Notes: generated by a model from the letters alone, not told the origin. A stretch of 64,000 nucleotides of DNA from Sva-07 sp963741755 (GCA_963741755.1 CAVUJG010000004.1:124001-188000), one strand, 5' to 3'. Positions 1-8,380 are shown, counted from the stretch's first letter. Numbers and translations are program-made.

Positions 1-219
1 CCCACTCCGACATCGGGGCTCGGCATGGCCCCAGCGTGGACACGGCGTGCTCGTTGTCGGGCGCAGCGACATTGCACACGAACTGCACGATCAGCCACGC
101 GTAAGCGCGTGCGACAACGACGGACAGAGTGCCCCCTATCGCCGGATCGACGTTCACCGGCGACCGAACTGGTTCCACTGCGGGATTCACAACTCCGCCG
201 GTCGGGAAGAGGTGATGAC

Positions 220-576
220 ATGGCCAGCTATGCGTTGAACAAGTTGGCGGTGAAGCGTGCTCGAGAACTGATCGAGGCCCGCCAATACGTCCTCGACAGC
301 GACTGGGGCGACGTCCAACCGAACGCCGACGCGCAGAACTCGTACCTGGAGCGGCATACCTGGGACGAGTACGCCCAGTGGCACCTCGGCTTGACCGACG
401 GCGCCAACGACGAGACCAAGGCACGGTATGCCTTCGTATTCGGCGACTTTCGCCGGGTGCATCGAAGTGGACTGATCGCCTGCGTGTACCGCGCGTCGGA
501 GTGGCGCCACAAGGCCGTCGAAGTCGCAGCGCACGACCTGCTTCAACAACTCGACCGTGCTGCGGGCATCACATGA
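220..576 (+). CDS. conserved hypothetical protein, 118 aa
   Basis: A small soluble protein with no signal peptide or membrane segment. It starts MASYALNKLAVKRA and is rich in Trp, Tyr, His and Arg, with a run around residues 30-60 (DWGDVQP, QNSYLERHTWDEYAQWH) that looks like a compact alpha-helical domain. The ATG at 220 was chosen because a purine-rich GGAAGAGGTG lies just upstream; the frame stays open upstream to 25, but that part is Arg-rich and looks like non-coding translation. I do not recognise a characterised family, though the composition resembles short conserved actinobacterial proteins. It ends 36 nt before the decayed SRPBCC gene and may be cotranscribed with it. No function is proposed. 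Confidence 0.6.
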   Translation: MASYALNKLAVKRARELIEARQYVLDSDWGDVQPNADAQNSYLERHTWDEYAQWHLGLTDGANDETKARYAFVFGDFRRVHRSGLIACVYRASEWRHKAVEVAAHDLLQQLDRAAGIT

Positions 577-612
577 CCGTTGCGAAGACCAACGACACCA
601 CGGAGGCTGTCA

Positions 613-1053
613 ATGAAGTCCGAGAGCATGACGGCAACCATCACGATCGACGCGTCGGTGACCGCCGTGTCCGCCGTCCTCGCCGATGCCACGACCCATG
701 CTGCCATCGACGGCACCGGCTGGGTCCGTGAACCAATCGACGATGACCAACTCGAGCACGTTGATCAGAGCTTCCGGATGCGCATGTACCACGACAACCA
801 CCCCGACAAGCACTACAAGATCGCCAACCAGGTCGAGGTCTTCGATGCACCGTCGGCGATCTGCTGGAAGCCTGGACAGTTCTCACCCGAGACCGCGGAA
901 CTCAGCTTCGGCGAGTGAACGTGGCGCTACGACCTGTCTCCTCTTGGACCTGACGCCTCCGAGGTCGCCTTGACGTACGACTGGTCCTGAGTACCCGCCC
1001 GGGACCGCAAGGAGATCCAGTGGTCCGCTGAGGGTCCGCCGATCGTCTATCGG
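613..1053 (+). pseudogene. SRPBCC (polyketide cyclase/START-like) protein, interrupted by two in-frame TGA codons
   Basis: The ATG at 613 follows a good GGAGG at 602-606. The first 101 codons read as an SRPBCC-superfamily ligand-binding protein of the type found in actinobacteria (ATHAAIDGTGWV, then FRMRMYHDNHPD, then CWKPGQF). The frame stops at TGA 916-918, but reading through it continues the family directly (TWRYDLSPLG, then ASEVALTYDWS) to a second in-frame TGA at 988-990. Beyond that comes VPARDRKEIQWSAEGPP, after which similarity fades near 1050. Family members usually end with about 25 more recognisable residues, so the 3' end is also eroded. Both TGA codons fall where Trp would be plausible. 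Point-mutation decay is the simplest reading; no Sec insertion context was seen. Confidence 0.6.
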
Positions 1054-1287
1054 TCGCCTTGTGGCGATGGTGAGCTGGTGGCGCCGAATATGGACAACGG
1101 CGCCTCAGATGTCTGGCCCGTCAGACAGCGCAGCAACGGATGGTTCGGCACGCCTGACCGCTCGGCGGGTGGTTCTTGCTCAGTCAGTCGGGCGTAAACC
1201 GCGAGCTCGAATGCCACGAACCCAGAAACCCACCAGTCGTTCAATGGATTTCGTTGCCTTGAGTCGCCCCGCCTTGCAAGGCTCCGA
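1054..1287. other. intergenic stretch with no recognised gene
   Basis: No convincing reading frame with family similarity was found on either strand between the decayed SRPBCC gene and the whiB terminator. Reverse-strand frames are open here only as an extension of a frame antisense to whiB. Confidence 0.4.
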
Positions 1288-1308
1288 CTGTCCCGACGAT
1301 CGGGACAG
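1288..1308 (-). terminator. stem-loop just downstream of whiB
   Basis: A perfect 9-bp stem (CTGTCCCGA / TCGGGACAG) with a 3-nt loop starts two bases past the whiB stop codon on the reverse strand. There is no clear U-tract, as is common in high-GC actinobacteria, so this is a probable rather than proven terminator. Confidence 0.5.
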
Positions 1309-1309
1309 C

Positions 1310-1609
1310 TCAGCTGACGCGGGCGGCGCGGGCGGCGGCGACGCGGCGGCGACGGATGACCCGACGCTCTTCCTCGGTGAGGCCGCCCCAGATGCCTGAG
1401 TCCTGATTGGTCTCGAGGGCGAAGTCGAGGCACTGCTTGGCGACGTCGCACTCGTCGCACACTTCCTTGGCGCGATCGATCTGCACCAGCGCATGTCCTG
1501 TGGTCCCGACCGGAAAGAAGAGTTCCGGGTCGGTGTCGCGGCAAATGGCGTCATCTCGCCACTCGTAATCTGCTGCTCCAAGGGTGAGGCTGGACGCAAG
1601 GATCGACAC
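1310..1609 (-). CDS. WhiB-family iron-sulfur transcriptional regulator
   Basis: A 99-aa Wbl protein. Its four cluster-ligand cysteines are at C23, C51, C54 and C60 (CxxCxxxxxC for the last three). The G-I-W-G-G turn follows at about residues 72-76, then a very basic tail (RRVIRRRRVAAARAARVS) for DNA contact. Wbl proteins bind a [4Fe-4S] cluster and act with the principal sigma factor on redox, division or antibiotic-response genes. The GTG at 1609 is preceded by GAGGAG seven bases upstream, which fixes the start; longer open frames upstream are translated promoter DNA. It diverges from the phosphodiesterase gene across 176 bp. It resembles WhiB1/WhiB2-type proteins, but the subgroup cannot be fixed by eye. 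Confidence 0.95.
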   Translation of the reverse strand: MSILASSLTLGAADYEWRDDAICRDTDPELFFPVGTTGHALVQIDRAKEVCDECDVAKQCLDFALETNQDSGIWGGLTEEERRVIRRRRVAAARAARVS

Positions 1610-1785
1610 GTTGGTGCTCCTCGAAAGTGGCTGGGGCGAGGGCTTCGCCGGGGGGATGGGGGCATCGCTGAGGGGCGATGGGCCGCTTGGGCCGGGAGGA
1701 ACTGTAGGCGTCGCGTTCTGTCGCCGCAAGGGTCCATTCGTCCTTTGTTCGCCTTCTGTACGAATTGTTCGGCCAAGATGGGCCC

Positions 1786-2493
1786 ATGCTCGTACTCGGT
1801 CATCGCGGTGCCTCGGCTGCCGCAGCAGAGAACACACCTGAGGCGTTCGCGCTCGCCGACCGGATGGGCGCCGACGGTGTCGAACTCGATGTCCGGCGCG
1901 TCGCCGACGGCCGATTGCTCGTCGCCCACGACCCATTGCCGGAGTCGTTGGACGAGGTCGATGCAGTGGGTTTCCCGACCCTGGCTGCGGCGCTCGATGC
2001 ATGCGGCGACCGCATGCTGGTCAACGTCGAGATCAAGAACTCGAAGTCCGACCCCGGCTACGACCCCAGCATGGCGATGGTCGCCCCGGTGATCGACGAG
2101 CTGCGTCGCCGAGGTGCGCAGTCACGTCACCGCTGGCTGATCTCGTCATTCTCGTGGAGCACCCTGGCAGCGTGCCGACAGCTGGCTCCTGAGATCCCGA
2201 CCGGTTGCCTCACGTCCCATCAGGTCGACGACACGACGATCGAGCGGCTGGCTGCACTGGGCCACGCTGCGCTCAACGCGTGGGATCCCCATGTCGACGA
2301 GGCGTTGGCCCGGCGCTGTCATTCGGCCGGGATGGCCCTGAATGCATGGACCTGCAACGAGCCCGCCCGCATCGTCGAGTTGGCTGACATCGGCGTTGAT
2401 GGACTGATCACCGACGTCCCGGACAGCGCGTTGTCGGTGCTGGGACGTCACGGTGACCCGATCGCAGCCACCTGGCCGACCATCGGGGGCTGA
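1786..2493 (+). CDS. glycerophosphodiester phosphodiesterase family protein
   Basis: A 235-aa soluble TIM-barrel enzyme that hydrolyses glycerophosphodiesters to glycerol-3-phosphate and an alcohol. The GDPD signature starts at once: GHRGASAAAAENTPEAF (catalytic His) then GADGVELDVRRVADGRLLVAHD (Glu/Asp/His metal and catalytic residues). The second half has VNVEIKN, then ALNAWTCNEP and GVDGLITDVPD, typical of the barrel's C-terminal strands. The ATG at 1786 gives a family-sized protein; a TTG seven codons upstream is possible but lacks support. No signal peptide, so the substrate is probably intracellular phospholipid turnover products. It converges with the lipid kinase gene, 15 bp apart, which fits a shared lipid-metabolism context. 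Confidence 0.93.
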   Translation: MLVLGHRGASAAAAENTPEAFALADRMGADGVELDVRRVADGRLLVAHDPLPESLDEVDAVGFPTLAAALDACGDRMLVNVEIKNSKSDPGYDPSMAMVAPVIDELRRRGAQSRHRWLISSFSWSTLAACRQLAPEIPTGCLTSHQVDDTTIERLAALGHAALNAWDPHVDEALARRCHSAGMALNAWTCNEPARIVELADIGVDGLITDVPDSALSVLGRHGDPIAATWPTIGG

Positions 2494-2508
2494 CGGCGCA
2501 TCGGGGCC

Positions 2509-3423
2509 TCAACGCGGGAACACGAGCTGTACCGCTTCGGGCACGTGGGTGAACTCGAGCCGTTTCGTGCTGCCGAGTGCGTCGCCGTCGACCTGATACG
2601 GAAACGGCGTCTCGTGTTCGACCACCAAGTTGGTCACGTCGATGCGGATGTCGAGGTGTTTGGCGGGTTTCACGCCGCCGCCGCGTAGCGCTCCGGCGAG
2701 TGAGGTCAGGATTGCGGCGGCGTTCATCGTCGTGAACGTGATCGCCACGAGACCCCGATCGAGCGTCGCAGCCGGCGACAGGTCGAGCGGCCGGTTCCCG
2801 AGATACGTGTAGGGATTCGTGTTGAGCACGATCGTGAAATAGCCGTCGTCGACGTCGGGGCCACCGTCGCCGTGGAGCCGGAAGTGGGGCGTGTGGTGGT
2901 CGTAGCTCGTCATCCACGTCGACAGGCCGGCCCAGATGAACAACGGGTGCCCGAGCCAACGCTTCAGTGAGCCGCGCTGCTCGACCCGCTCGACCACAGC
3001 GGCATCGAAGCCGACTCCGGTGTGGAAGCAGAAGTAGCGCCCGTTGACCTGGCCGAGGCCGATGGGGCGCAGGTCGGCTGCGTCGATGCCGTTGGCGAGG
3101 TGGTCGGCGGCCTCGACGGGATCGTTCGGCAGGCCGAGCGTGCGGGCGAACACGTTGGTCGATCCGCCCGGCAGCACCCCGAGCGCGGTGTCGGTTCCGG
3201 CGATGCCCGTGGCGACCTCGTTGAGGGTGCCGTCGCCGCCGAATCCGATCACGACGTCGATGCCGCGGCGGGCTGCGTCGTGCGCGAAGCGGGTCGCGTG
3301 ACCCCGACGATTCGTCTCGACCACCTCGACGTCGTGGCCGCGGCTGAGGCGACGATGGACGATCACCGTGTTGCGTGCCGTCACCGACGAGGCGAAGGAG
3401 TTGACCACCAGCAGGATCCGCAA
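2509..3423 (-). CDS. diacylglycerol kinase / YegS-type lipid kinase
   Basis: A 304-aa DAGK-catalytic-domain protein. The N-terminus LRILLVVNSFAS is the usual first strand. It is followed by the nucleotide-binding GFGGDGTLNEVATG motif (about residues 60-75) and VLPGGSTNVFARTLGLP. The C-terminal half carries the lectin-like beta domain ending in QVDGDALG. The family phosphorylates diacylglycerol, ceramide or related lipids with ATP. The proposed start is TTG at 3423, which places the first strand at residue 2; no good Shine-Dalgarno is visible, and the open frame upstream runs antisense through etfB, so longer starts are unlikely. It is divergent from etfBA, so this gene and etfB share an 84-bp promoter region. 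Confidence 0.9.
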   Translation of the reverse strand: MRILLVVNSFASSVTARNTVIVHRRLSRGHDVEVVETNRRGHATRFAHDAARRGIDVVIGFGGDGTLNEVATGIAGTDTALGVLPGGSTNVFARTLGLPNDPVEAADHLANGIDAADLRPIGLGQVNGRYFCFHTGVGFDAAVVERVEQRGSLKRWLGHPLFIWAGLSTWMTSYDHHTPHFRLHGDGGPDVDDGYFTIVLNTNPYTYLGNRPLDLSPAATLDRGLVAITFTTMNAAAILTSLAGALRGGGVKPAKHLDIRIDVTNLVVEHETPFPYQVDGDALGSTKRLEFTHVPEAVQLVFPR

Positions 3424-3468
3424 GAGGCCGACGGTACCAATACGCAGCGACGACTTCGTCACACGAGT

Positions 3469-3497
3469 TTGGGCCGAAGTTGACGCACCGGTAACTT
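3469..3497 (+). promoter_or_regulatory. predicted etfB promoter
   Basis: TTGGGC (3469-3474), a 17-bp spacer and TAACTT (3492-3497) lie just before the etfB ATG at 3508. The predicted transcript would have a leader of only a few bases, and no Shine-Dalgarno is present. Confidence 0.4.
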
Positions 3498-3507
3498 GGA
3501 CACCCTT

Positions 3508-4275
3508 ATGAACGTCATCGTCTGTGTGAAACAGATCCCCGACCCGGCGCTGCCCGGCGAACTGGATCCCTCCACCAACACGCTCAAGCGTGATGGCAAG
3601 CTCATCCTCGACGAGTCCGACAGCTACGGCGTCGAAATGGCTCTCCAGCTCGTCACGGCAGCCGGCGGCGGCGAGGTCAGCCTCGTTTCGATGGCCCCCA
3701 ACGACGAGACCTCGGGTCTGCGCACCGCCCTCGCCATGGGTGCGGCCAAAGCGGTCCTCGTGAGCGACCCGTCGCTCGCCGGCGCCGATGCGCTGACCAC
3801 GGCCAAGGTGCTCGCTGCGGCCTCGAAGAAGCTCGGCGACGTCGATCTGATCATCGCCGGCACCGAATCGTCCGACGGCTACACCGGCACGGTGCCCGAG
3901 CAGATCGCCGAAGTGCTCGGCCTCCCGTCGATCACGTTCGCGAAGAGCATCGAGATCACCGACGGCACCCTCAAGGTCGCCCGTCAGACCGAGGCCGGCT
4001 ACGACGAGGTCACGTGTCCGTTGCCCGCCGTCGTCTCGGTGACCGCAGGCGTGGTCGAGCCCCGGTACCCGAGCTTCAAGGGCATCATGGCCGCCAAGTC
4101 GAAGCCGGTCGAGACCGTCACCGCTGGTGACCTCGGCATCGAGTCGGTGTCGTGGGCCCAGCAGATCACCTCCGTCGAAGACGCCCCCGCCCGTGAAGCC
4201 GGAGAAGTCATCGAAGACGACGGCGAAACGTTCAACAAGATCGTCGAGTTCCTCGACAACCTGAAAGTCATCTGA
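3508..4275 (+). CDS. etfB: electron transfer flavoprotein beta subunit
   Basis: A 255-aa protein starting MNVIVCVKQIPDP, the standard EtfB/FixA N-terminus. The AMP-binding region is seen in the long helical stretch around residues 110-150 (DLIIAGTESSDGYTGTVPEQIAEVLGLP), followed by RQTEAGYDEVTCPLPAVVSVTAGVVEPRYPS. EtfB pairs with EtfA as a soluble heterodimer that carries electrons from acyl-CoA dehydrogenases to the quinone pool through ETF:quinone oxidoreductase. An acyl-CoA dehydrogenase gene occurs at 13.3 kb in this window. The ATG at 3508 was chosen over an in-frame TTG four codons upstream. It is followed by etfA after 11 nt. Confidence 0.96.
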   Translation: MNVIVCVKQIPDPALPGELDPSTNTLKRDGKLILDESDSYGVEMALQLVTAAGGGEVSLVSMAPNDETSGLRTALAMGAAKAVLVSDPSLAGADALTTAKVLAAASKKLGDVDLIIAGTESSDGYTGTVPEQIAEVLGLPSITFAKSIEITDGTLKVARQTEAGYDEVTCPLPAVVSVTAGVVEPRYPSFKGIMAAKSKPVETVTAGDLGIESVSWAQQITSVEDAPAREAGEVIEDDGETFNKIVEFLDNLKVI

Positions 4276-4286
4276 GGAGTCCACTG

Positions 4287-5255
4287 ATGGGTATCGACAA
4301 CATCTGGGTGTTCGCACAGGCCGCCGACGGCGCCCCGACCACCGGCACACTCGAACTGCTCACCAAGGCACGCAGCCTCGGCGCGAACGTCTCGGCGTTC
4401 ATCGCCGGTGACGGCGCCAGCGCCGCTGCTGCGCTCGGCGATCACGGCGCCGCCAAGGTCTACGCGACCGGCGACCTGGCAGGGGCCCTTCCCGGCGTGG
4501 CCGTCTCGGCCGCCATGAAGGCCGTGATCGACGGTGGCGACAGCCCCGACCTGATCATGTTCCCGCAGAGCTACGAGGGACGTGACGTCATGTCGCGTCT
4601 GTCGGTCAAGCTCGACCGCACCGTGCTGACCAACTCGACATCGATCACCGTCGAGGGCGACGACGTCACCGTGCAGACGCCGGTGTTCGGTGGCGCAAAG
4701 CTCGTCAACTCGACCTTCACCGGCGAGCGTCCGTTCCTGGCCGCGTTCCGTCCGAAGAGCTTCGTCGCCGAGCCGGGCGCCGGTGCTGCGGGCGAGGTCG
4801 TCTCGGCCCCGGTTCCCGATCTCGGCTCCACCGGTGGCGCGACGGTCACGGCCGTCCACGTCGAGGAGACCTCAGGGCCGAAGCTCGACGAGGCCGCTGT
4901 GGTGGTCGCTGGAGGCCGTGGTCTCGGCGAGTCCGACAAGTTCGAGATGATCGAATCGCTCGCCAAGGCGCTCAAGGGCGCGCCCGGTGCGTCACGTGCG
5001 ATCGTCGACGCCGGCTGGGTTCCCTACAGCTACCAAGTCGGCCAGACCGGCAAGGTCGTCAAGCCGACCGTGTACATCGCTGCAGGCATCTCCGGTGCCA
5101 CCCAGCACATGGTGGGCATGAAGGGCTCGAAGAACATCATCGCGATCAACAAGGACAAGGAGGCACCGATCTTCGGTGTCGCCGACCTCGGCATCGTCGG
5201 TGACGTGCACAAGGTGCTTCCTCAGCTCCTCGAAGCTTTGCAATCCCGTTCCTGA
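4287..5255 (+). CDS. etfA: electron transfer flavoprotein alpha subunit
   Basis: A 322-aa protein with the variable N-terminal domain (MGIDNIWVFAQAADG) and the conserved C-terminal FAD domain. The latter contains VVAGGRGLGESDKFEMIE, then SRAIVDAGWVPYSYQVGQTGKVVKPTVYIAAGISGATQHMVGMK and INKDKEAPIFGVADLGIVGD, all matching the ETF alpha signature. It forms the FAD-bearing heterodimer with EtfB. A GAGGAG overlaps the end of etfB, and the ATG follows 11 nt after its stop, so the two are cotranscribed. Length is normal. Small hairpins downstream separate it from a convergent gene. Confidence 0.97.
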   Translation: MGIDNIWVFAQAADGAPTTGTLELLTKARSLGANVSAFIAGDGASAAAALGDHGAAKVYATGDLAGALPGVAVSAAMKAVIDGGDSPDLIMFPQSYEGRDVMSRLSVKLDRTVLTNSTSITVEGDDVTVQTPVFGGAKLVNSTFTGERPFLAAFRPKSFVAEPGAGAAGEVVSAPVPDLGSTGGATVTAVHVEETSGPKLDEAAVVVAGGRGLGESDKFEMIESLAKALKGAPGASRAIVDAGWVPYSYQVGQTGKVVKPTVYIAAGISGATQHMVGMKGSKNIIAINKDKEAPIFGVADLGIVGDVHKVLPQLLEALQSRS

Positions 5256-5284
5256 CGACGGTCCATCTCGCTCGATAGGGGCCG

Positions 5285-5343
5285 ACCCGTACCCAAACGG
5301 GTACCGGCACGTACGAAATTCATCCTCTGAGTTGGCCCGACTC
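5285..5343. terminator. two short hairpins between convergent genes
   Basis: ACCCGT/ACGGGT (5285-5302, 6-nt loop) and CTGAGT/ACTCAG (about 5326-5344) lie between the etfA stop and the stop of the opposing gene at 5347. Together they could end transcription from both sides. Neither has a U-tract. Confidence 0.35.
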
Positions 5344-5346
5344 AGC

Positions 5347-6340
5347 TCAGGTGGCGTCTCTCGCGAGGATGGCCCAGGCGGTGTCGTCGTCGGGGTCTTC
5401 GACGGCGAGCTGGAGCTGCCAGCCCATGGTCGGCTCGTACGCATCCCACCGGTACCAGCGCAACTCCGCAGCGAGTTCGCCGAGTTCGTCGGGCGGTACG
5501 GGCCAGTCGTCGAGCATGTCACCGAGCGCAGCAAGCGTCCACCAGGCGCCGAAGCGTCCGGAGGCAGCGCCCCGTCGACGGCCGTGGGCGCCGCCACTGG
5601 CGCCGGCCCACGCCATCCATGCGAGCGCGGTCGGCGGCTCGAGTCGGGCGATCCGAGCGCGTCGAAGTCCGAGTGCGCCGAGGGCCTCGGCAACGCCTCC
5701 GTCCACGCACACCACGTCGGCCTGGCCGTTCGACCCGGTCAACCAGGGCTCGACGAGCTGACGCACGGCGAGGTCGACCTCGTCGTCGAGCAGCTCGCCG
5801 GGGACCGGGCGTCACCTCGATCCAGTTGTCGTCCAGGTCGGGCATCGGGAACTCGGCACCGGCCTCCGAGTAGGTCGCGAGCGGATACTCGGGCTCCCAG
5901 TCCTGCACGACGAGTGGGAGGTCGAGTACGGCGGGCAGATCCGGCGCGTCGATGAGTTCGCCGCGCAGCACCCGCTCATGGGCCACGAACGCTGCTCGCG
6001 GGCCGAGATCGAGGACCGAGCGCAACTCGTCCCACGTGTGGTGCTGGGCGGCGACCTCGGTCAGCGGGCCGATCGTGAACCGACCGGACAGCCCGTCGGA
6101 CTCGTCGAGCACCGCAGCGACGTGCTCGGGCGACGCCAGCAGCGCAAGGCGGTATTCGGCGAGCGTTGCGGCGGGCCACAGCTGACGGCCGGTCGCGACG
6201 GCGTGGCGAGAACGGTTACGCACGCGCAGCAGACCCGCCCAGTCGCGGGCGCTGCAACGGTCGTCGATCATGCGCACCAGCCCGTCGAGGTCGGCGCGGT
6301 GGATCAGTTCGTCGAGGGCATCGTCGGGCATGTCGCTCAC
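5347..6340 (-). pseudogene. uncharacterised protein, one frameshift (about 330 aa if corrected)
   Basis: The N-terminal half reads from GTG 6340 (or ATG 6331) as VSDMPDDALDELIHRAD and continues to DDNWIEVTP near 5810. The C-terminal half is in another frame: PGELLDDEVDLAVRQLVEPW to the TGA at 5347. Removing one base from the GGG at 5806-5808 joins them into a single frame whose length is a clean multiple of three. The protein is acidic, Trp-rich and soluble, with no motif I recognise. It begins 2 nt after the SCO1664-family stop codon, so it is translationally coupled to that cluster. In many actinobacteria this position is held by mshC; this sequence does not resemble MshC. A sequencing insertion is the likeliest reason for the break. 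Confidence 0.6.
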
Positions 6341-6342
6341 GG

Positions 6343-7189
6343 TCAGACCAGCGGCCAGGGATAGCGGCGCCCGGTCGGGTCGGTCGGGAACCGGCGATGC
6401 ATGACACACCAGCCGGCGCGGCGCTGCAACGCTTCGACCTCGTCGTCGGCGAGGAGCGCGGCGACGTCGAGTGGCACTGATTCGCACAAGGTGCCAACAC
6501 GCTCGAGCCACGCCTCGGGAATGTCCTCGCCGCCGAACTCCCAGATCACGGTGCGGAGCTTGTCATCCGCGGCGAAACACAGGCCGTTGTCGATTCCCCA
6601 CACCGTGGCGGGCTCGCCGTTGCGCTCGGGGATCAGCAGCACGTGGCCGCTCTTGCGATCGGTGTTGTTCGCGAGGACGTCGAGCAGCGCCATCGCCCGC
6701 AACCGATCGTGCACGTCAGGGTGAGTCTCGTGGATGGTGAAGTAGTGCTGGCTGTGGTCGGCGGTCACGAACCATTGCACCGATCCCTCGCCCAACGGCC
6801 CGTCGCGCAGCACCGTCGGCGGAATCACGCCGAGGCCGAGGTGTTCGCTCAGCAGATACGTCGCCACCTCGCGCCGGTGCAGTCCGGGCTCGAAGTCCCA
6901 CAGCGGACGTTCGCCGCGCATCGGCTTGTAGATCGCCGGGTGCGACCGGCCGTCGGCGACCACGTGCACGAGGAACGTGGCGTTGCTGCTGTAGGGCATG
7001 CGGCCCTCGATCTCGATGTCGCCGCGCAGCAGGTGCGCAACCGGGTCGTCGACCGCATCGACACGCAACTCGACGCCGCGCTGCTCGGACTCGTCGTCGT
7101 CCAGATCGTCGTCGTCGAATCGTCGTCGTCGAAGTCGCTCGTCGTCGGAACTCGTCGTCGTCGAATTCGTTGGGCGACGGGTCGGCCAC
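6343..7189 (-). CDS. SCO1664-family kinase-like protein (5' end frame-disrupted)
   Basis: The intact part (6343-7068) encodes a PI3/4-kinase-fold-like protein of the SCO1664 family. It shows IYKPMRGERPLWDFEPGLHRREVATYLLSEHLG, then ALLDVLANNTDRKSGHVLL (catalytic-loop-like) and VWGIDNGLCFAADDKLRT (metal-binding-like DNG). No good start lies at 7068. Upstream the same strand encodes an Asp-rich linker from GTG 7189 (VADPSPNEFDDDEF), one nucleotide out of frame. A single extra base near 7155 in a GAC/TCG triplet tract would fuse them into a 281-aa protein. The family's biochemical role is not established. It sits immediately after DUF3090 and the histidine phosphatase, a conserved actinobacterial trio. 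Confidence 0.75.
7086..7170. repeat. TCG/GAC trinucleotide-rich tract
   Basis: Four runs of three or more TCG/GTC triplets, broken by a few other bases, encode the Asp-rich N-terminal linker of the SCO1664-family protein. The tract coincides with the reading-frame disruption. It is prone both to replication slippage and to sequencing error. Confidence 0.6.
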
Positions 7190-7191
7190 GA

Positions 7192-7698
7192 TCAGTTCAT
7201 CCGTGGGCAGTCGTGGCCGTCGGGGTCCATCGGGAAGGCACACCACTGACATGCAGGACGACCGGCCTCGATGACACCATCGGCGTGGTCGCAGAACGCG
7301 GCGGCCTGTCCTCGACTCACGTACAGGCGAACGTGGCCGCGATCGTCGTCTTCGACCGGCTCGCCCTCCTCGTCGACCTCGCCGATCTCTTCGAGTTGGA
7401 TCAGCACTCGGTCGTTCGATCGGTCGTAGCCGAGCCCGATCGGGCCGAGCACGAATGCAGCGTCGAGCGGCTCGCGCAGCTCCAGGGTGCCGCTCATCGG
7501 GCGGTCTTCGGCCGGTGGGAGATCGGCCAGGACCCGCCGCAGGTATTGCACGATCGCCGCTGTCTGTTGCTTCTCGCACTTCACCGTGACCCGTTGTCCA
7601 TCGGAACGGGCTTGGAGGAGGAAGGTGCGTTCGCCCGGGCGGCCGACCGTGCCGACCGTGAAGGCCGAGACCTCGTCGAACTCGTAGAACACGCTCAT
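7192..7698 (-). CDS. DUF3090 domain-containing protein
   Basis: A 168-aa protein covering the whole DUF3090 family: MSVFYEFDEVSAFTVGTVGRPGERTFLLQA at the start, EKQQTAAIVQYLRRVLADLP in the middle and a cysteine-rich end, CQWCAFPMDPDGHDCPRMN. That end looks like a small metal site (CxxC plus a later Cys). The family is restricted largely to actinobacteria and has no assigned reaction. It lies 13 nt downstream of the histidine phosphatase gene and overlaps the region where the SCO1664-family protein would start, so the three are one transcription unit. Start at ATG 7698. Confidence 0.93.
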   Translation of the reverse strand: MSVFYEFDEVSAFTVGTVGRPGERTFLLQARSDGQRVTVKCEKQQTAAIVQYLRRVLADLPPAEDRPMSGTLELREPLDAAFVLGPIGLGYDRSNDRVLIQLEEIGEVDEEGEPVEDDDRGHVRLYVSRGQAAAFCDHADGVIEAGRPACQWCAFPMDPDGHDCPRMN

Positions 7699-7711
7699 CT
7701 CGGAACTCCGG

Positions 7712-8365
7712 TCACGACGGCTGCAGGTCGGTCAGGGGACGCCCGGTCGAGTTGACGGCCAGCACGACAGGCCCACCGGGGCCCCATCCGATGGCGGTCA
7801 CCGACGCTGGGCTGATCACGATTCGTTGGAACAGGTCGATGTGCGTGCCCATCGCGTGAGCGACGGCAGCCTTGATGGTGTCGGCATGCGACACGCACAC
7901 GATCGTCCCGCCGGGATGCGCGGCGCGCAGCCGGTCGAGCGTGCTGACCATCCGGGTCTGCATCTCGGTGAAGCTCTCCCCGTTGGGGAACCGGAACGTC
8001 GACGGAGCGCGCTGCACCGTCTGCCACTCGGGGAGCTTCATCAGCTTCTTGAGTTCGGCACCGGTCCAGTCGCCGAAGTCGCACTCGAACAGGCCGCGGT
8101 CGATCACGGTCTTGATGCCCCGGGCGGCAGCGATCGGTGCTGCTGTCTCCTTGGCCCGCTCCAGCGGTGAGGAGTAGATCGCGTCGACGCGCTTCAATTC
8201 GCCGATTCGCTCGGCGGCGATCTCGGCTTGGCGACGGCCTTCGTCGGCGAGGTGCAGGCCCTTCGCTCGGCCCGGCAAGACCTTGCCGGTGGTGGGCGTC
8301 TGGCCGTGCCGCACGAGCAGGACCGTGGTGAACGTCGGTGGGGGAGTCTTCTTCGCTGTGGCCAT
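7712..8365 (-). CDS. histidine phosphatase (phosphoglycerate-mutase-like) family protein
   Basis: A 217-aa branch-1 histidine phosphatase. The catalytic LLVRHGQTPTTGKVLPGR motif (phospho-accepting His) comes near residue 19. It is followed by YSSPLERAKETA (phosphate-binding Arg), FGDWTGAEL and VSHADTIKAAVAHAMG (second catalytic His). In actinobacteria this subgroup, annotated as the MSMEG_4193-type phosphatase, heads the DUF3090/SCO1664 cluster; its substrate is not fixed by sequence. ATG 8365 was used, and ATG 8374 three codons upstream is an equal alternative. It is divergent from the uracil-DNA glycosylase with only 20-30 bp between starts. Confidence 0.92.
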   Translation of the reverse strand: MATAKKTPPPTFTTVLLVRHGQTPTTGKVLPGRAKGLHLADEGRRQAEIAAERIGELKRVDAIYSSPLERAKETAAPIAAARGIKTVIDRGLFECDFGDWTGAELKKLMKLPEWQTVQRAPSTFRFPNGESFTEMQTRMVSTLDRLRAAHPGGTIVCVSHADTIKAAVAHAMGTHIDLFQRIVISPASVTAIGWGPGGPVVLAVNSTGRPLTDLQPS

Positions 8366-8380
8366 GAGGTGCATCCAACC

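Noticed and set aside
47..238. 63-aa frame at the window start
   Set aside because: Overlaps the start of the better-supported gene at 220, has no ribosome site and resembles no family.
613..1053. TGA recoding to Trp or selenocysteine
   Set aside because: TGA serves as the normal stop for most genes in the window and no SECIS-like hairpin is evident after the codons; simple decay is preferred.
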